Source: Tatumella citrea
GTDB lineage: Bacteria; Pseudomonadota; Gammaproteobacteria; Enterobacterales; Enterobacteriaceae
Direction: 5' to 3'
Length of the DNA stretch: 64,000 nt
Assembly: GCF_002163585.1 (NCBI RefSeq)
Contig: NZ_CP015579.1
Coordinates: 434,001 to 498,000 of the forward strand
In this document: positions 8,631 to 18,430 of the stretch, piece by piece
Layout of the letters: every line of letters starts with the position of its first letter
How positions within the stretch are numbered: position 1 is the stretch's first letter
Position numbers and translations under genes: made by a program
The notes under the pieces: model-generated
The model's database searches: none
What the model was told of the DNA's origin: nothing
What the model saw: only the letters and a program-made list of their open reading frames with translations

Positions 8631-10145
8631 TCAGCCAAACACCATTACCATCCATGGATAGCCGATAACCAGTAATGCCACGAGGAAAATCGCACCAAAA
8701 ATGGTTCCCAGGCGCCAGTAATCGGCGGTGGGCAGATAGCCGCTGCCATAGTATATCGGGCTTGGTCCAGTCCCGTAAGGGGTGATAATGCCCATTACGC
8801 CCAAAGATGTGACCATCAACAGACAGAATACCTGCATATCCATGCCAGGAATGGTAGCCGCGATAGTCAGCATAGCTGGCAGCAGAGCGGTGGTATGAGC
8901 CGTAGTGCTGGCAAACAGATAGTGCAGCAGATAGAAAGCCACCACTAACACAATACAGGCAACGCCAGGAGAGATCCCACCCATCAGGGCTCCGCCTTCT
9001 TTACCCAGCCAGCCGATAAAACCGGTAGATGAGAGGCCGTCGGCCAGGGCTACCAGGGTGGCAAACCAGACAAAGGTGTTCCAGGCAGGTTTATTGCCGG
9101 TGATATCACTCCAGCTCAGTACACCGGTCCACAGCATCAGGGTGATGACCAGCAGTGCTGCCATTGCTGGTTCAATCCAGTTAGCCGCAAAAATCCACAT
9201 CGCCAGAGCACAACAGACAAACACCAGCAGCAGGATTTCGTTGCGTGACAATTTACCGAGTTTTTCCAGCTCGCGGGTGGCCCAGCGTGGAACTTCGTCG
9301 TTCAGTTTTACTTCCGGCGGATAAAACAGATAAGCCAGCAGTGGCATTGCCAGAATCAGAATCACCCCAAGTGGCAGGAAGGCAATAAACCAGCTGCCCC
9401 AGGAGATGGTAATGCCGGTGATGCTTTTTACCAGCGCGAGGGCCAGCAGGTTAGGGGCCAGTGCCGATAAAAACATCGAACTGGTGATACAGGCGGCAGT
9501 AATCGCCACCCACATCAGATACGAGCCAATGCGCCGTGCGCTCGGGTCATTTGGTTTTGAGCCATACAGTGGTGGCAGGTTGGCAATAATCGGATAGATA
9601 GTACCACCGCTACGGGCGGTATTGGACGGGGTAAATGGCGCCAGTAACAAATCCGCAAAGGTAATTGCATAGCCCAGAGTCAGACTGCGGCGTCCCAGAT
9701 ATTTCACCAGAATCAGCGCCAGCCGACGGCCAAACTGAGTTTTGTCATAGCCGGCGGCAAACATAAACGCCCCGAAAATCAGCCAGACAGTTGAATTGCC
9801 GAAACCACTGACTGCCCATTTAAATGACTGACCAGCCAGTTTAAAGCCAGGCGCAGCCAGTTGTTGTGGGCTGAACAGCAACCACTGGCTAAACAGAGCA
9901 ATGACCACCACCCCGGTCAGGCCGATCACCGCACCAGGCAGTGGTTCAAAGATCAGGCCGACTATTACTCCGACGAAAATAGCGAAGAAATGCCAGGCAT
10001 AAGGCGGTAATCCTTCGGGTACCGGAACACATAATATCAACAGTGCTACAACGATCGGCAGAAGCAGCAATAACAGACGATTTTTTTTGCCTGCGGGAGG
10101 GGGAGTTCCCGTCACCGGCGGCGGAGTAGTTAATTTTACGTTCAT
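8631..10145 (-). CDS. DASS-family dicarboxylate transporter (TtdT/CitT-like)
   Basis: A 504-residue inner-membrane carrier of the divalent anion:sodium symporter family. It aligns by eye with E. coli TtdT, the L-tartrate/succinate antiporter: VPEGLPPYAWHFFAIFVGVIVGLI near the N-terminus, the substrate-loop segment APFTPSNTARSGGTIYPI, and the C-terminal TPYGTGPSPIYYGSGYLPTADYW. The first 20 residues are proline-rich and variable. It heads the minus-strand arm of the fumarate module, with fumarase next. It probably exchanges an external C4 dicarboxylate (malate, tartrate or fumarate) for succinate, the end product of the reductase encoded on the other strand. The exact substrate cannot be read from sequence. 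Confidence 0.88.
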   Translation of the reverse strand: MNVKLTTPPPVTGTPPPAGKKNRLLLLLLPIVVALLILCVPVPEGLPPYAWHFFAIFVGVIVGLIFEPLPGAVIGLTGVVVIALFSQWLLFSPQQLAAPGFKLAGQSFKWAVSGFGNSTVWLIFGAFMFAAGYDKTQFGRRLALILVKYLGRRSLTLGYAITFADLLLAPFTPSNTARSGGTIYPIIANLPPLYGSKPNDPSARRIGSYLMWVAITAACITSSMFLSALAPNLLALALVKSITGITISWGSWFIAFLPLGVILILAMPLLAYLFYPPEVKLNDEVPRWATRELEKLGKLSRNEILLLVFVCCALAMWIFAANWIEPAMAALLVITLMLWTGVLSWSDITGNKPAWNTFVWFATLVALADGLSSTGFIGWLGKEGGALMGGISPGVACIVLVVAFYLLHYLFASTTAHTTALLPAMLTIAATIPGMDMQVFCLLMVTSLGVMGIITPYGTGPSPIYYGSGYLPTADYWRLGTIFGAIFLVALLVIGYPWMVMVFG

Positions 10146-10762
10146 AGTCTTTTCTGTAGGTGGTTTAATTATTCAGGGAGCAGCGTACAGATTATTTTCA
10201 TGTCCGGTGCCGGCCGGGTATTACAGATTATCCGGATTGTCGGAGGCTATTATTATCAAAGTCATGGTACCTCATCTGCCTGACGGATAAAGTATTTCTA
10301 TCATCGTTGCTCTCTGTTTTTTGCCGTTGATCCGGATCAACGAAACATAATTATTTTTTTATTTTTTAAATTAAGTTTATGCTGACCATAAAATATCATT
10401 TTAATTATTAGTGATTGATTCTGTTGCAGAATAAAAATCTGCTTCCGGGGTTATTTAAAGCCGGAAATAAATAATTACTTGTTTTTATATGCTTTTTTAT
10501 TGTCATTCGCTATTGTTATTAATATTTTCATTAATTGTTAAGAATAATCGATTTCAGGATTTCTTGCGCTACAGAGATTAGCGTGGCTGATGCGCGAATA
10601 TTTTTTATTTTTTCAATTTTTTCCGGTTTTAATTAATTTACGTCATATGTCTGGCAGATTGTCTGTGGTTGAATTCTGGTATCTGTTACGGGGATGAATA
10701 AACATTGTGCCATCCCATGATTTTATGAAATTTAAAGCATCTGACATTTTCCGGAGTAAACC
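10146..10762. other. Divergent regulatory region of the fumarate module
   Basis: A 617-base AT-rich stretch without genes separates the carrier-fumarase arm from the reductase-apbE arm. It contains the perfect FNR-type palindrome at 10325-10342. The rest is dominated by A/T runs, especially 10341-10380 and 10480-10560. I see no second strict FNR site and no CRP consensus. Confidence 0.6.
10325..10342. promoter_or_regulatory. FNR box (perfect consensus)
   Basis: CGTTGATCCGGATCAACG is an 18-base perfect palindrome containing TTGAT-N4-ATCAA at 10327-10340, the exact FNR consensus. FNR activates promoters under anoxia when its site is centred about 41 bases before the transcription start. The site is 180 bases from the carrier start and 420 from the reductase start. 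Which arm it activates cannot be decided by eye, but it ties the module to oxygen limitation. Confidence 0.85.
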
Positions 10763-13558
10763 ATGCCTCATCCTGACCTGCAGCCTTCAGAACCGTTAAT
10801 CCTGTCCTGTGGTGCTACCCTGAAAAATCGTTTTGTCATGGCACCGATGACAACCTGTGCCGGCTTTCATGATGGCAGTGTGACCTCTGAGCTGGTGGAA
10901 TACTATCGTCAGCGGGCTGGTGATGCCGCAGCAGTGATTGTGGAATGCTGCTATGTCGAGGATAACGGCCCGGCTTTTCCCGGGGCACTGGGTATCGACA
11001 GCGATAATAAAATTGCCGGTTTACAGAAAATCGCGACCGCAATTAAAGAACGTGGCTCTAAAGCAGTATTGCAGATTTATCACGGCGGGCGGATGAGCGA
11101 ACCGTTGCTGATTGGCGGTCGTCAGCCGGTGGCCCCGTCAGCAGTGGCTATGCCAAGAGACGGGATGCCGGTACCACGGGCACTGAGCGGTGAAGAAGTC
11201 AGTGAAATGGTAGACAAATTTGGTCTGGCGGTACGCCGAGCCATTAGCGCCGGATTTGACGGGGTTGAACTGCACGGCGCCAATACTTACCTGATTCAGC
11301 AGTTCTTCTCTCCCCATGCGAACCGCCGGGAAGACGAGTGGGGCGGCAGTCTGGAAAAACGTACCCGCTTCCCGCTGGCAGTGTTAGATATTGCCCGGAA
11401 AATGGCCCGGCAATATGCCGGTGACGGTTTTATTATCGGCTATCGTTTTTCGCCGGAAGAGACCGAACAACCGGGGATTCGTTTTGCCGATACCCTGTAT
11501 CTGCTGGACAAGCTGGCAGCCCGGGGGCTGGATTATCTGCATTTCTCCATGAACAACACGCTGCGCAGCTCTCTGAACGATATCGATGATCCCCGGCCGC
11601 TGATTGATAAATATATGGCAGAGGGTACCGACACCCTGAAGTCTGTACCGGTGATTGGTGTCGGCGGAATTATTAGTGGAGAGATGGCCAGACAGGCGCT
11701 GGAACATGGCTATTCGCTGGTGGCTGTCGGCAGAGCAGCGATTGCCAGCCCTGACTGGTGCCGGAAACTGCTGGCCGGGCAACGGCTGGCATTTGCCATC
11801 GACAGCAGTAAGCGCGAGGCATTGTTTATTCCGGAACCGTTGTGGTACTTCCCGCAGGTGGCCGCCATGGTGCGGGATATGAGCCTCGCAGGAGGGAAAT
11901 TCGCCGCCGGAGAGTTCAGTGAGATATTGCAGGACCAACAGGGTGATTGCCGGCTGACGGTGACCCTGTCTGATGAACGAATCACCGATCTGTCGATGGA
12001 ACTGCCAGAAACGGCGGATGTTGAGTTTACTACTCATTTTATGGAACTGCGCTCAAGGATCATCGATGCCAACAGCCCGTATGTTGATGCAGTCACCGGT
12101 GCGACGACCCAGAGTGAGGCGGTGAAGAAAGCCGTGGCCAGAGTCATGATGGCTTCGGCGCGCCAGCGTCAGAAACAGGAGGGGGGAGATGGCTCTTCCG
12201 GCTACGATGTCGTGGTCGTCGGCAGCGGTGGTGCCGGGCTGACTGCGGCTATTCAGGCCAGCGAACAGGGTGCCCGGGTACTGATTGTCGAAAAAATGCC
12301 GGTGCCGGGGGGAAATACCCTGAAAGCGTCAGTCGGCATGAATGCGGCGGAAACCCGTTTCCAGGAAGTGAAAGGAATTCGTGACAGCAAAGAGCTGTTT
12401 TATGAAGAAACGCTGAAAGGCGGCCAGGGCAAGAATAACACCGTATTGCTGCGTGCTTTTGTCGAGCAGGCTCCGCTGGCTATCGACTGGCTGGCTGACC
12501 ACGGGATTGTATTAAGCGATATCACCATTACCGGGGGGATGAGCATCGACAGGACTCATCGTCCGGCAGACGCTTCGGCGGTCGGGGGTTATCTGGTCAG
12601 CGGATTATTAAAAAACGTTCAGCAGCAGTCTTCGATTGAGATTATGACTGAGAGCAGTGTGACGGCAATTCACTGTCAGTCCGGCAAAGTCTCTGCCGTA
12701 ACAGTAGAAACGGCGCAAAACGAAACCCTGCAAATTCGTACCCGCAGCGTGATTGTGGCAACCGGCGGATTCAGTGCTAACCCGCAGATGGTGGTGCATT
12801 ATCGTCCGGAACTGGCAGGGTTTGTCACCACCAATCATGCCGGAGCCACCGGGAGTGGCATTGCACTGTTGCAGGCACTTGGCGCTGGTACGGTGGATAT
12901 GGGGGAAATTCAGATTCACCCGACCGTTGAACAGACCACCTCTTACCTGATTTCTGAGGCGATTCGCGGCGGTGGGGCCATTCTGGTCAGCCAGCAGGGG
13001 AAACGCTTTATTAATGAAATGGATACCCGTGATAAAGTCTCGGCAAAAATTATCGGTTTAGCAGAGCATTCGGCATGGATTATTTTCGACCAGCAGGTGC
13101 GTGAGCAGAATAAAGCCACCGAAACCTATATTTCGCGCGGTTTTGTGATCAGCGCAGACAGCCCAGCAGAGCTGGCAGACGTACTGGCAATGGATGCTGC
13201 CGCATTGCAGGAGACCCTGGAAGATTACAATCGTGTGGTATTGAAACAACAGCCGGATGTTTTTGGCCGGACCACCGCACTGCGACAACCACTGGATCAC
13301 GGGCCATTTTATGCCATTCGTATTGCTCCGGGGGTTCACCACACCATGGGTGGAGTAACGATAAATACCCGTGCCGAAGTTCTTGATCAGCAACAACAAC
13401 CGCTGGCCGGGGTATTTGCTGCTGGTGAAGTGGTCGGGGGCATTCATGGTGGTAACCGGATTGGCGGTAACGCCGTGGCCGATATTGTGATTTTTGGCCG
13501 CGTTGCCGGAGACAGTGCTGCGGATTACGTCCGTCGCCGGGCCCGGGAGGAAAAATGA
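10763..13558 (+). CDS. NADH:fumarate reductase, OYE-like / FMN_bind / FAD_binding_2 fusion
   Basis: A 931-residue soluble three-domain flavoprotein. Residues 1-370 are an old-yellow-enzyme TIM barrel (MAPMTTC, HGGRMS, then FFSPHANRREDEWGGS) that would oxidise NADH. Residues about 385-470 are an FMN_bind domain with the flavinylation motif DAVTGATT; Thr448 is the expected site of covalent FMN. Residues 478-931 are a fumarate-reductase-type FAD domain (VVVVGSGGAGLTAAIQASEQG, then HHTMGGVT, GEVVGGIHGGNRIGGNA). There is no signal peptide or heme motif, so it is cytoplasmic. The same architecture is known from the soluble NADH:fumarate reductase of Klebsiella. The stop overlaps the apbE start (ATGA), and CCGGAG precedes its own start. 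Confidence 0.9.
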   Translation: MPHPDLQPSEPLILSCGATLKNRFVMAPMTTCAGFHDGSVTSELVEYYRQRAGDAAAVIVECCYVEDNGPAFPGALGIDSDNKIAGLQKIATAIKERGSKAVLQIYHGGRMSEPLLIGGRQPVAPSAVAMPRDGMPVPRALSGEEVSEMVDKFGLAVRRAISAGFDGVELHGANTYLIQQFFSPHANRREDEWGGSLEKRTRFPLAVLDIARKMARQYAGDGFIIGYRFSPEETEQPGIRFADTLYLLDKLAARGLDYLHFSMNNTLRSSLNDIDDPRPLIDKYMAEGTDTLKSVPVIGVGGIISGEMARQALEHGYSLVAVGRAAIASPDWCRKLLAGQRLAFAIDSSKREALFIPEPLWYFPQVAAMVRDMSLAGGKFAAGEFSEILQDQQGDCRLTVTLSDERITDLSMELPETADVEFTTHFMELRSRIIDANSPYVDAVTGATTQSEAVKKAVARVMMASARQRQKQEGGDGSSGYDVVVVGSGGAGLTAAIQASEQGARVLIVEKMPVPGGNTLKASVGMNAAETRFQEVKGIRDSKELFYEETLKGGQGKNNTVLLRAFVEQAPLAIDWLADHGIVLSDITITGGMSIDRTHRPADASAVGGYLVSGLLKNVQQQSSIEIMTESSVTAIHCQSGKVSAVTVETAQNETLQIRTRSVIVATGGFSANPQMVVHYRPELAGFVTTNHAGATGSGIALLQALGAGTVDMGEIQIHPTVEQTTSYLISEAIRGGGAILVSQQGKRFINEMDTRDKVSAKIIGLAEHSAWIIFDQQVREQNKATETYISRGFVISADSPAELADVLAMDAAALQETLEDYNRVVLKQQPDVFGRTTALRQPLDHGPFYAIRIAPGVHHTMGGVTINTRAEVLDQQQQPLAGVFAAGEVVGGIHGGNRIGGNAVADIVIFGRVAGDSAADYVRRRAREEK

Positions 13559-14502
13559 CCGACCGGCAAGGCCGTTGCAGCTATCGTGCGGTGATGATGG
13601 GCACGGATATCGAAATACAGCTCACAGAACACAACCCGCAACTGGCGCGCCAGCTGTTTGCCAAAATTAAGCAACTGGAAGATTTGCTGACGGTTAACCG
13701 GCCGGATTCACAACTGATGGCGGTTAACCGTGCCGCTGGTAAACATCCGGTAGTGGTTGACCGGCAGGTATTTTCGCTGACAGAAACCGCCCTGCAGGTC
13801 AGCCTGCAGGGCGGCTGCTTTAACCTGGCCATTGGTCCGCTGGTCAAACGCTGGAAAATTGGATTCGGTGGTGATTCGTTACCGCCAGCCACTGAGATTA
13901 AAGCGTTACTGGCACTGACTGATCCGCGGGCGGTGATTGCCGACCGGGACAGTTGTTCGCTGTTCCTTACCCTGCCGGGTATGGAGATTGATGTCGGAGC
14001 AATTGCTAAAGGTTATATTGCCGACGTGTTGTGTGAATGCCTGCGTGTACGCGGAGTGAGAAACGCAATGATCAACCTGGGGGGGAATATCCGGGTGATG
14101 GGATCTCCTGACGGCAGCCTCTCTGGTTGCTGGAATGTCGGGGTACGACAACCTTTTTCTGCCGACGGTGCCTTGTGCGGTGTGATTACTCTTGCGAATC
14201 GTTCGGTGGTCACTTCGGGGGTAGGAGAACGCTTTTTTGTTTACCAGGGCCGCCACTATCACCATATTCTCGATCCGCGTACCGGCTATCCACTGGATAA
14301 CGATCTGCTTAGCGTGACCGTGATCAGCGAGTGTTCGACAGACGGTGAGATTTACAGCTCTCAGTTATATGGCATGGGACTACAGGCTGCCTGCGACTGG
14401 CTGGTTGAGCACCCGGCAATTGAAGCCCTGTTTATTACCCGCGACGGACAGATAGTCTGCCCGTCGCAGCGGCAATTTAGTTTCCGGCCTCTGACAGCCT
14501 GA
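13555..14502 (+). CDS. apbE: FAD:protein FMN transferase ApbE
   Basis: A 315-residue ApbE-family enzyme that transfers FMN from FAD to a Thr or Ser in FMN_bind domains. Family features visible are MMGTDIEIQLT at the start, EIDVGAIAKGYIADV near residue 145, NLGGNIRVMG, and the conserved DPRTGYPL around residue 240. No lipoprotein or signal peptide is present, so this is the cytoplasmic form, matching the cytoplasmic reductase. The start overlaps the reductase stop by four bases, indicating translational coupling. The obvious client is the DAVTGATT motif of the preceding gene. Confidence 0.93.
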   Translation: MTDRQGRCSYRAVMMGTDIEIQLTEHNPQLARQLFAKIKQLEDLLTVNRPDSQLMAVNRAAGKHPVVVDRQVFSLTETALQVSLQGGCFNLAIGPLVKRWKIGFGGDSLPPATEIKALLALTDPRAVIADRDSCSLFLTLPGMEIDVGAIAKGYIADVLCECLRVRGVRNAMINLGGNIRVMGSPDGSLSGCWNVGVRQPFSADGALCGVITLANRSVVTSGVGERFFVYQGRHYHHILDPRTGYPLDNDLLSVTVISECSTDGEIYSSQLYGMGLQAACDWLVEHPAIEALFITRDGQIVCPSQRQFSFRPLTA

Positions 14503-14513
14503 GCCATCTGCTA

Positions 14514-15476
14514 TCAGGCCGTTAACGGCAGACTCTGTTCCGGTTCCGGCAAATGGCAACGAACCGCATGTCCGTCAGACAGGTTACGCAACGGCTGAGG
14601 TTCACTGCACTGAGCGGTGGCATACGGGCAGCGTTCTCTGAAGTAGCAACCTTCTGGTAAATGGCGGTTGCCTGGCAGCTCATTGTTATCCGGTACGCCT
14701 TCCAGACCTGTCCCGATACGTGGTACCGAATCCATCAGCAGTTGGGTGTAGGGATGTTGCGGGGAGTCCAGCACCTGCGCTGTTTCACCAATTTCGACGA
14801 TCTGGCCAAGATACATCACCGCCACCCGGTCACTCATATGACGGACCACCGACACATTATGAGAGATCAGAACATAGGTCAGGTTGCGCTGTTGCTGTAG
14901 TTGGACCAACAAATTCAGAATCTGTGCCTGTACCGAAATATCCAGCGCCGAAGTAGGTTCATCCAGTACCATAATATCTGGTTGCCCGGACAGGGCGCGA
15001 GCGATAGCAATGCGTTGTCGCTGCCCGCCGGAAAAAGCATGTGGCGGCCGATCCAGATACTCAGGGCGAATACCTACTTTTTCGGCCAGTTCGGCTGCCA
15101 GGGCGCGGCGCTCTTTTTCAGAACTATGAGACTGTATCCATACCGGTTCGGTGATACTTCGCCAGGTTGGCAGTCGGGGGTCTAACGAAGACAACGGGTC
15201 CTGAAATACCATCTGCATTCCCCGACCCAGCCAGGAGTTTGGAGTGCGGGTCAGCTCAACCGCACCCGAGGTGGGTTTCAGCATGCCCATCAGCAATTTC
15301 GCCAGGGTACTTTTTCCGCATCCGGATTCACCGACTATCCCCAGCGTTTCACCCCGCCTGATCTGCATATCCAGGCCGTTCAGTGCATGCACAAACCCGG
15401 TCGCCTTGCCGCGCCAGTTAGTTTTGGCCGGAAAATTAACGTGTACGTTTTTCAGTGCTAATAAGGTATCAGACAT
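14514..15476 (-). CDS. ddpF: D-Ala-D-Ala/oligopeptide ABC transporter ATPase, DdpF-like
   Basis: A 320-residue ABC ATPase of the Opp/Dpp class with Walker A GESGCGKST, Q-loop region QMVFQDPLSSLDP, signature FSGGQRQRIAIARAL, Walker B ILVLDEPTS-type segment (IMVLDEPTSALD) and H-loop ISHNVS. The C-terminal cysteine-containing extension typical of the OppF/DppF group is present (CYFRERCPYATAQC). I chose the ATG at 15476, which overlaps the stop of the preceding ATPase by eight bases and has GGAGAG upstream; a longer reading frame starts inside the upstream gene. It is the last gene of the ddp-type operon. The symbol rests on operon order with ddpX. Confidence 0.85.
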   Translation of the reverse strand: MSDTLLALKNVHVNFPAKTNWRGKATGFVHALNGLDMQIRRGETLGIVGESGCGKSTLAKLLMGMLKPTSGAVELTRTPNSWLGRGMQMVFQDPLSSLDPRLPTWRSITEPVWIQSHSSEKERRALAAELAEKVGIRPEYLDRPPHAFSGGQRQRIAIARALSGQPDIMVLDEPTSALDISVQAQILNLLVQLQQQRNLTYVLISHNVSVVRHMSDRVAVMYLGQIVEIGETAQVLDSPQHPYTQLLMDSVPRIGTGLEGVPDNNELPGNRHLPEGCYFRERCPYATAQCSEPQPLRNLSDGHAVRCHLPEPEQSLPLTA

Positions 15477-16455
15477 GGTTGCTCTCCGTCTGAGGGTACC
15501 AACAGGCCACCTGCCTGGCAGGAGCTGTATGCGGCTGTAGCTCCGGAACCTTACCGCAGGCTTCTCCGGCGGCAAAACAGCGTTCGCGGAAAGCGCAGCC
15601 AGACGGCAGCTTTGCCAGATTGGGGACCGTTCCGGGAATCGAGGTCAGTTCCGCGCGAGGAATGCTGCCTTCCGGCGAACAGCTGAGTAGCCCGGCAGAG
15701 TACGGATGAGAAGGTGTACTCAGCAACGGGGCAGTGGGGCCACTTTCGATCACTGAACCGGCATACATGACATACAACCGGTCACAGATCTGAGAAACAA
15801 CTGCCATATCGTGGCTGATAAACAACACGGCGGTACCGGTGGCTGCGGCTTTTTGTTTCAGTAACCGCAGTACCTGGCGCTGTACTGTCACATCCAGCGC
15901 GGTGGTAGGCTCGTCGGCAATCAGCAGTTCCGGATCACAGGAGAAGGCCAGCGCGATCATTACCCGCTGCCGCATCCCACCAGATAATTCAAACGGATAA
16001 CGTTGCATCACGGTTGCCGGGTCGGCTATCTGCATATCACTGAGCAGTTCCAGTGCCCGCTCCCGTGCCTGCTTCCGGTTCAGGGGCCGGTGTTGACGGA
16101 TAACGTCTTCCATCTGCCGGCCGATGCGTCGGGTCGGATTCAGGGCTGTCATCGGCTCCTGAAATATCATGGCGACTTTATTGCCACGCAGTTTACGCAT
16201 TCCGGTTTCACTGGCACGCAATACGTCAGTCCCCAACAGCTCCAGGCTGCCACTGTGAATCCGGTAGCTGTTTTGCGGTATCAGCTGCATTGACAGCATT
16301 GCAGTGACTGATTTCCCTGAACCAGATTCACCGACCACACCGACAATTTCTCCGGCATTAATATGCAGTGATACATTGTTGAGTACGCTGACTTCGCCCT
16401 GATAAACAGGAAAACTCAGCCGCAGATTTTCGATGGTCAATACTCTGTGGTTCAT
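15469..16455 (-). CDS. ddpD: D-Ala-D-Ala/oligopeptide ABC transporter ATPase, DdpD-like
   Basis: A 328-residue ABC ATPase with Walker [10 protein letters not shown], signature [15 protein letters not shown], Walker [14 protein letters not shown] and switch H in FISHDMA. The C-terminal oligopeptide-transporter extension with its cysteines ([14 protein letters not shown]) is present; related extensions bind a [4Fe-4S] cluster in DppD-type subunits. It would pair with the second ATPase to drive the DdpB/DdpC permeases. The start overlaps the stop of the permease gene at 16455, and its end overlaps the next ATPase start, showing tight coupling. It is on the minus strand within a six-gene operon. 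Confidence 0.85.
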   Translation of the reverse strand: MNHRVLTIENLRLSFPVYQGEVSVLNNVSLHINAGEIVGVVGESGSGKSVTAMLSMQLIPQNSYRIHSGSLELLGTDVLRASETGMRKLRGNKVAMIFQEPMTALNPTRRIGRQMEDVIRQHRPLNRKQARERALELLSDMQIADPATVMQRYPFELSGGMRQRVMIALAFSCDPELLIADEPTTALDVTVQRQVLRLLKQKAAATGTAVLFISHDMAVVSQICDRLYVMYAGSVIESGPTAPLLSTPSHPYSAGLLSCSPEGSIPRAELTSIPGTVPNLAKLPSGCAFRERCFAAGEACGKVPELQPHTAPARQVACWYPQTESNHV

Positions 16456-17348
16456 TAATTTCGCCCTCCGGATTTGGGATCAAGCAGATCCTGAACTCCG
16501 TCGCCAAACAGATTGAAGCCAATGGCTGTAATCAGAATAGCCGCCCCCGGGAAAGTGCAATACCACCACTGATCAAGCACATAATTGCGGCCAACGGCGA
16601 CCATTGCTCCCCATTCCGCCGTGGGCTGTTGCGCTCCCAGGCCAATAAATCCTAATGTTGCGGCCATCAGAATGGCACTGCCGATATCCAGCGAGGCCTG
16701 TACCACCAACGGAGGCAGGGCATTACGCAGGATATGCCAGCTGATCAGGTGCCAGCGCGAGGCGCCGAAGGTTTTTGACGCTTCGACGAAGGTATGCTGC
16801 CTGACAATCAGTGTCTGACCCCGCGCCAGTCGGACATAAAAGGGAATCCGGACGATAGCGATTGCCAGCATGGCGTTAAACAGACTCGGGCCCAGCGCGG
16901 CAGCCAGTGCCATTGTCAGTACCAGCGACGGAATGGATAACATAATATCCATCAGCCGCATAATCAGCGCATCGCCACGGCCACCCAATACGCCGGACAA
17001 ACAGCCAAGCAGCGATCCACTGATCCCTGCGATCAGCACTACGGCTAACCCGGCAGCGACCGACTGTTGCGCCCCGGCAATCACCCGGCTAAACAGATCA
17101 CGCCCCACTTCATCGGTACCAAACCAGTGGGCACTGCCTGGCGGTTGTAAACGGGCTGCCAGATTAATTGCGTCGGGATCCTGAGGGACAATCCACGGCC
17201 CGAAGATCATCAGCAACAGCATGAGGACAATAATGATCCCTCCGGCCACGGTCAGCGGGCTTCTGCTGATAAGCCACAAACGTCGCCTCCAGACGCCGTT
17301 CCACCTGGGCGGGCTTTTGATTACGGCAGGTTGACCGGAAATTGTCAT
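16455..17348 (-). CDS. ddpC: ABC transporter permease, DdpC/DppC-like
   Basis: A 297-residue inner-membrane permease with an N-terminal polar tail, about six hydrophobic segments, and the BPD_transp_1 EAA-loop region FVEASKTFGASRWHLISWHILRNALP around residue 190. The DppC-group feature HWFGTDEVGRDLFSRVIAGAQQS follows the first membrane segment. It forms a heterodimer with the preceding permease. It overlaps that gene by four bases (ATGA) and the following ATPase by one base. Substrate by context is D-alanyl-D-alanine or related murein peptides. Confidence 0.87.
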   Translation of the reverse strand: MTISGQPAVIKSPPRWNGVWRRRLWLISRSPLTVAGGIIIVLMLLLMIFGPWIVPQDPDAINLAARLQPPGSAHWFGTDEVGRDLFSRVIAGAQQSVAAGLAVVLIAGISGSLLGCLSGVLGGRGDALIMRLMDIMLSIPSLVLTMALAAALGPSLFNAMLAIAIVRIPFYVRLARGQTLIVRQHTFVEASKTFGASRWHLISWHILRNALPPLVVQASLDIGSAILMAATLGFIGLGAQQPTAEWGAMVAVGRNYVLDQWWYCTFPGAAILITAIGFNLFGDGVQDLLDPKSGGRN

Positions 17349-18370
17349 TTATCTGCTCCCCGACCCATGCGCGGGTCAATCCATAAATACAGCAGGTCGA
17401 CCAGCAGATTGACCAGCACATAAGCAAACGAGACTACAATCGCAAAGCCCATCACCGCCGGAAAATCCAGTGCCTGAATAGAACTGACGACATAAGCTCC
17501 CATCCCGGGCCAGGCAAACACGGTTTCGGTCAGCACAGCTCCGTACAGCAAATCTCCCAGAGCCAGCCCCAGCACTGTCACCGAAGGGATCAGGGCATTA
17601 GGCAATGCATAACGCACCACGACAGTAAACCGGCTCAGGCCGCTGGCCCGGGCAGTGCGGATATAATCTTCACTCAGTTGTTCCAGCATGGCGGAACGAA
17701 TCTGTCGTGCCACAATACCGAGGTGCACAAAAGCCAGAGTAGTGGCCGGTAGAATCAAATGTTGCAGCGCATTGACGAACACATCCATATCGCCGCTGAG
17801 CAGGGAATCGATCAGGTAAAAACCGGTTACCCGCTGTGGCGGATCTAACCAGTCATCCAGCCGGCCGCCACCGGGCAGCAGATTCAGCTTGCCGTAGAAC
17901 AGCACAATAACTCCCAGCCCCAGCCAGAAAGCGGGGGTAGAGATACCGGTCAGGGCAAGTAACCGCACCAGATGGTCAAGCCAGCGGTTTTTATACACGG
18001 CAGACAACACCCCGAGCGGGATACCTGCCAGCAGGGCAATAAGCAATGCACAACAGGCCAGTTCCAGCGTGGCCGGAAAATAAGTTTTTAGATCTTCCAG
18101 TACCGGTCGTCCGGTACGGATTGAGGTACCGAGATCACCATGCAACAGCTGCTCCATATATCTGAGAAACTGCTCCCAGAGCGGCAGGTTCAGCCCCAGC
18201 TGTTCGCGGATATGCTGAACGATTTCATCGCTGGCCCGGTCACCTGCCAGCAGACGAGCCGGGTCGCCGGGAATAAGATGCGAGATAATAAAAGTAATCA
18301 TGCAGACCCCGGTGACAACCAGCAATAACCCCCAGCTCCGTTGTCTGATTAAACTCCAGAAACTCATCAT
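17345..18370 (-). CDS. ddpB: ABC transporter permease, DdpB/DppB-like
   Basis: A 341-residue inner-membrane permease of the DppB/OppB group: a first membrane segment near residues 12-30, then HLIPGDPARLLAGDRA, LGLNLPLWEQFLRYM and GDLGTSIRTGRPV, and the EAA loop ARASGLSRFTVVVRYALPNAL around residue 235. AAGGA precedes paired ATGs at the start; the first is used here. It follows the binding-protein gene by 60 bases, a gap filled with a GC-rich hairpin. It pairs with the next permease. Confidence 0.87.
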   Translation of the reverse strand: MMSFWSLIRQRSWGLLLVVTGVCMITFIISHLIPGDPARLLAGDRASDEIVQHIREQLGLNLPLWEQFLRYMEQLLHGDLGTSIRTGRPVLEDLKTYFPATLELACCALLIALLAGIPLGVLSAVYKNRWLDHLVRLLALTGISTPAFWLGLGVIVLFYGKLNLLPGGGRLDDWLDPPQRVTGFYLIDSLLSGDMDVFVNALQHLILPATTLAFVHLGIVARQIRSAMLEQLSEDYIRTARASGLSRFTVVVRYALPNALIPSVTVLGLALGDLLYGAVLTETVFAWPGMGAYVVSSIQALDFPAVMGFAIVVSFAYVLVNLLVDLLYLWIDPRMGRGADK

Positions 18371-18382
18371 TGCTTCCTTAGC

Positions 18383-18400
18383 GGGGCCGGAACCGGCCCC
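18383..18400. repeat. Intercistronic GC-rich hairpin in the ddp operon
   Basis: GGGGCCGG and CCGGCCCC are separated by only two bases in the gap between the binding-protein and permease genes. Such hairpins behind periplasmic binding-protein genes usually protect the upstream message, raising the binding protein over the membrane subunits. Confidence 0.6.
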
Positions 18401-18430
18401 GAACCATCAGGACGAATTGCTTAAGATTTT

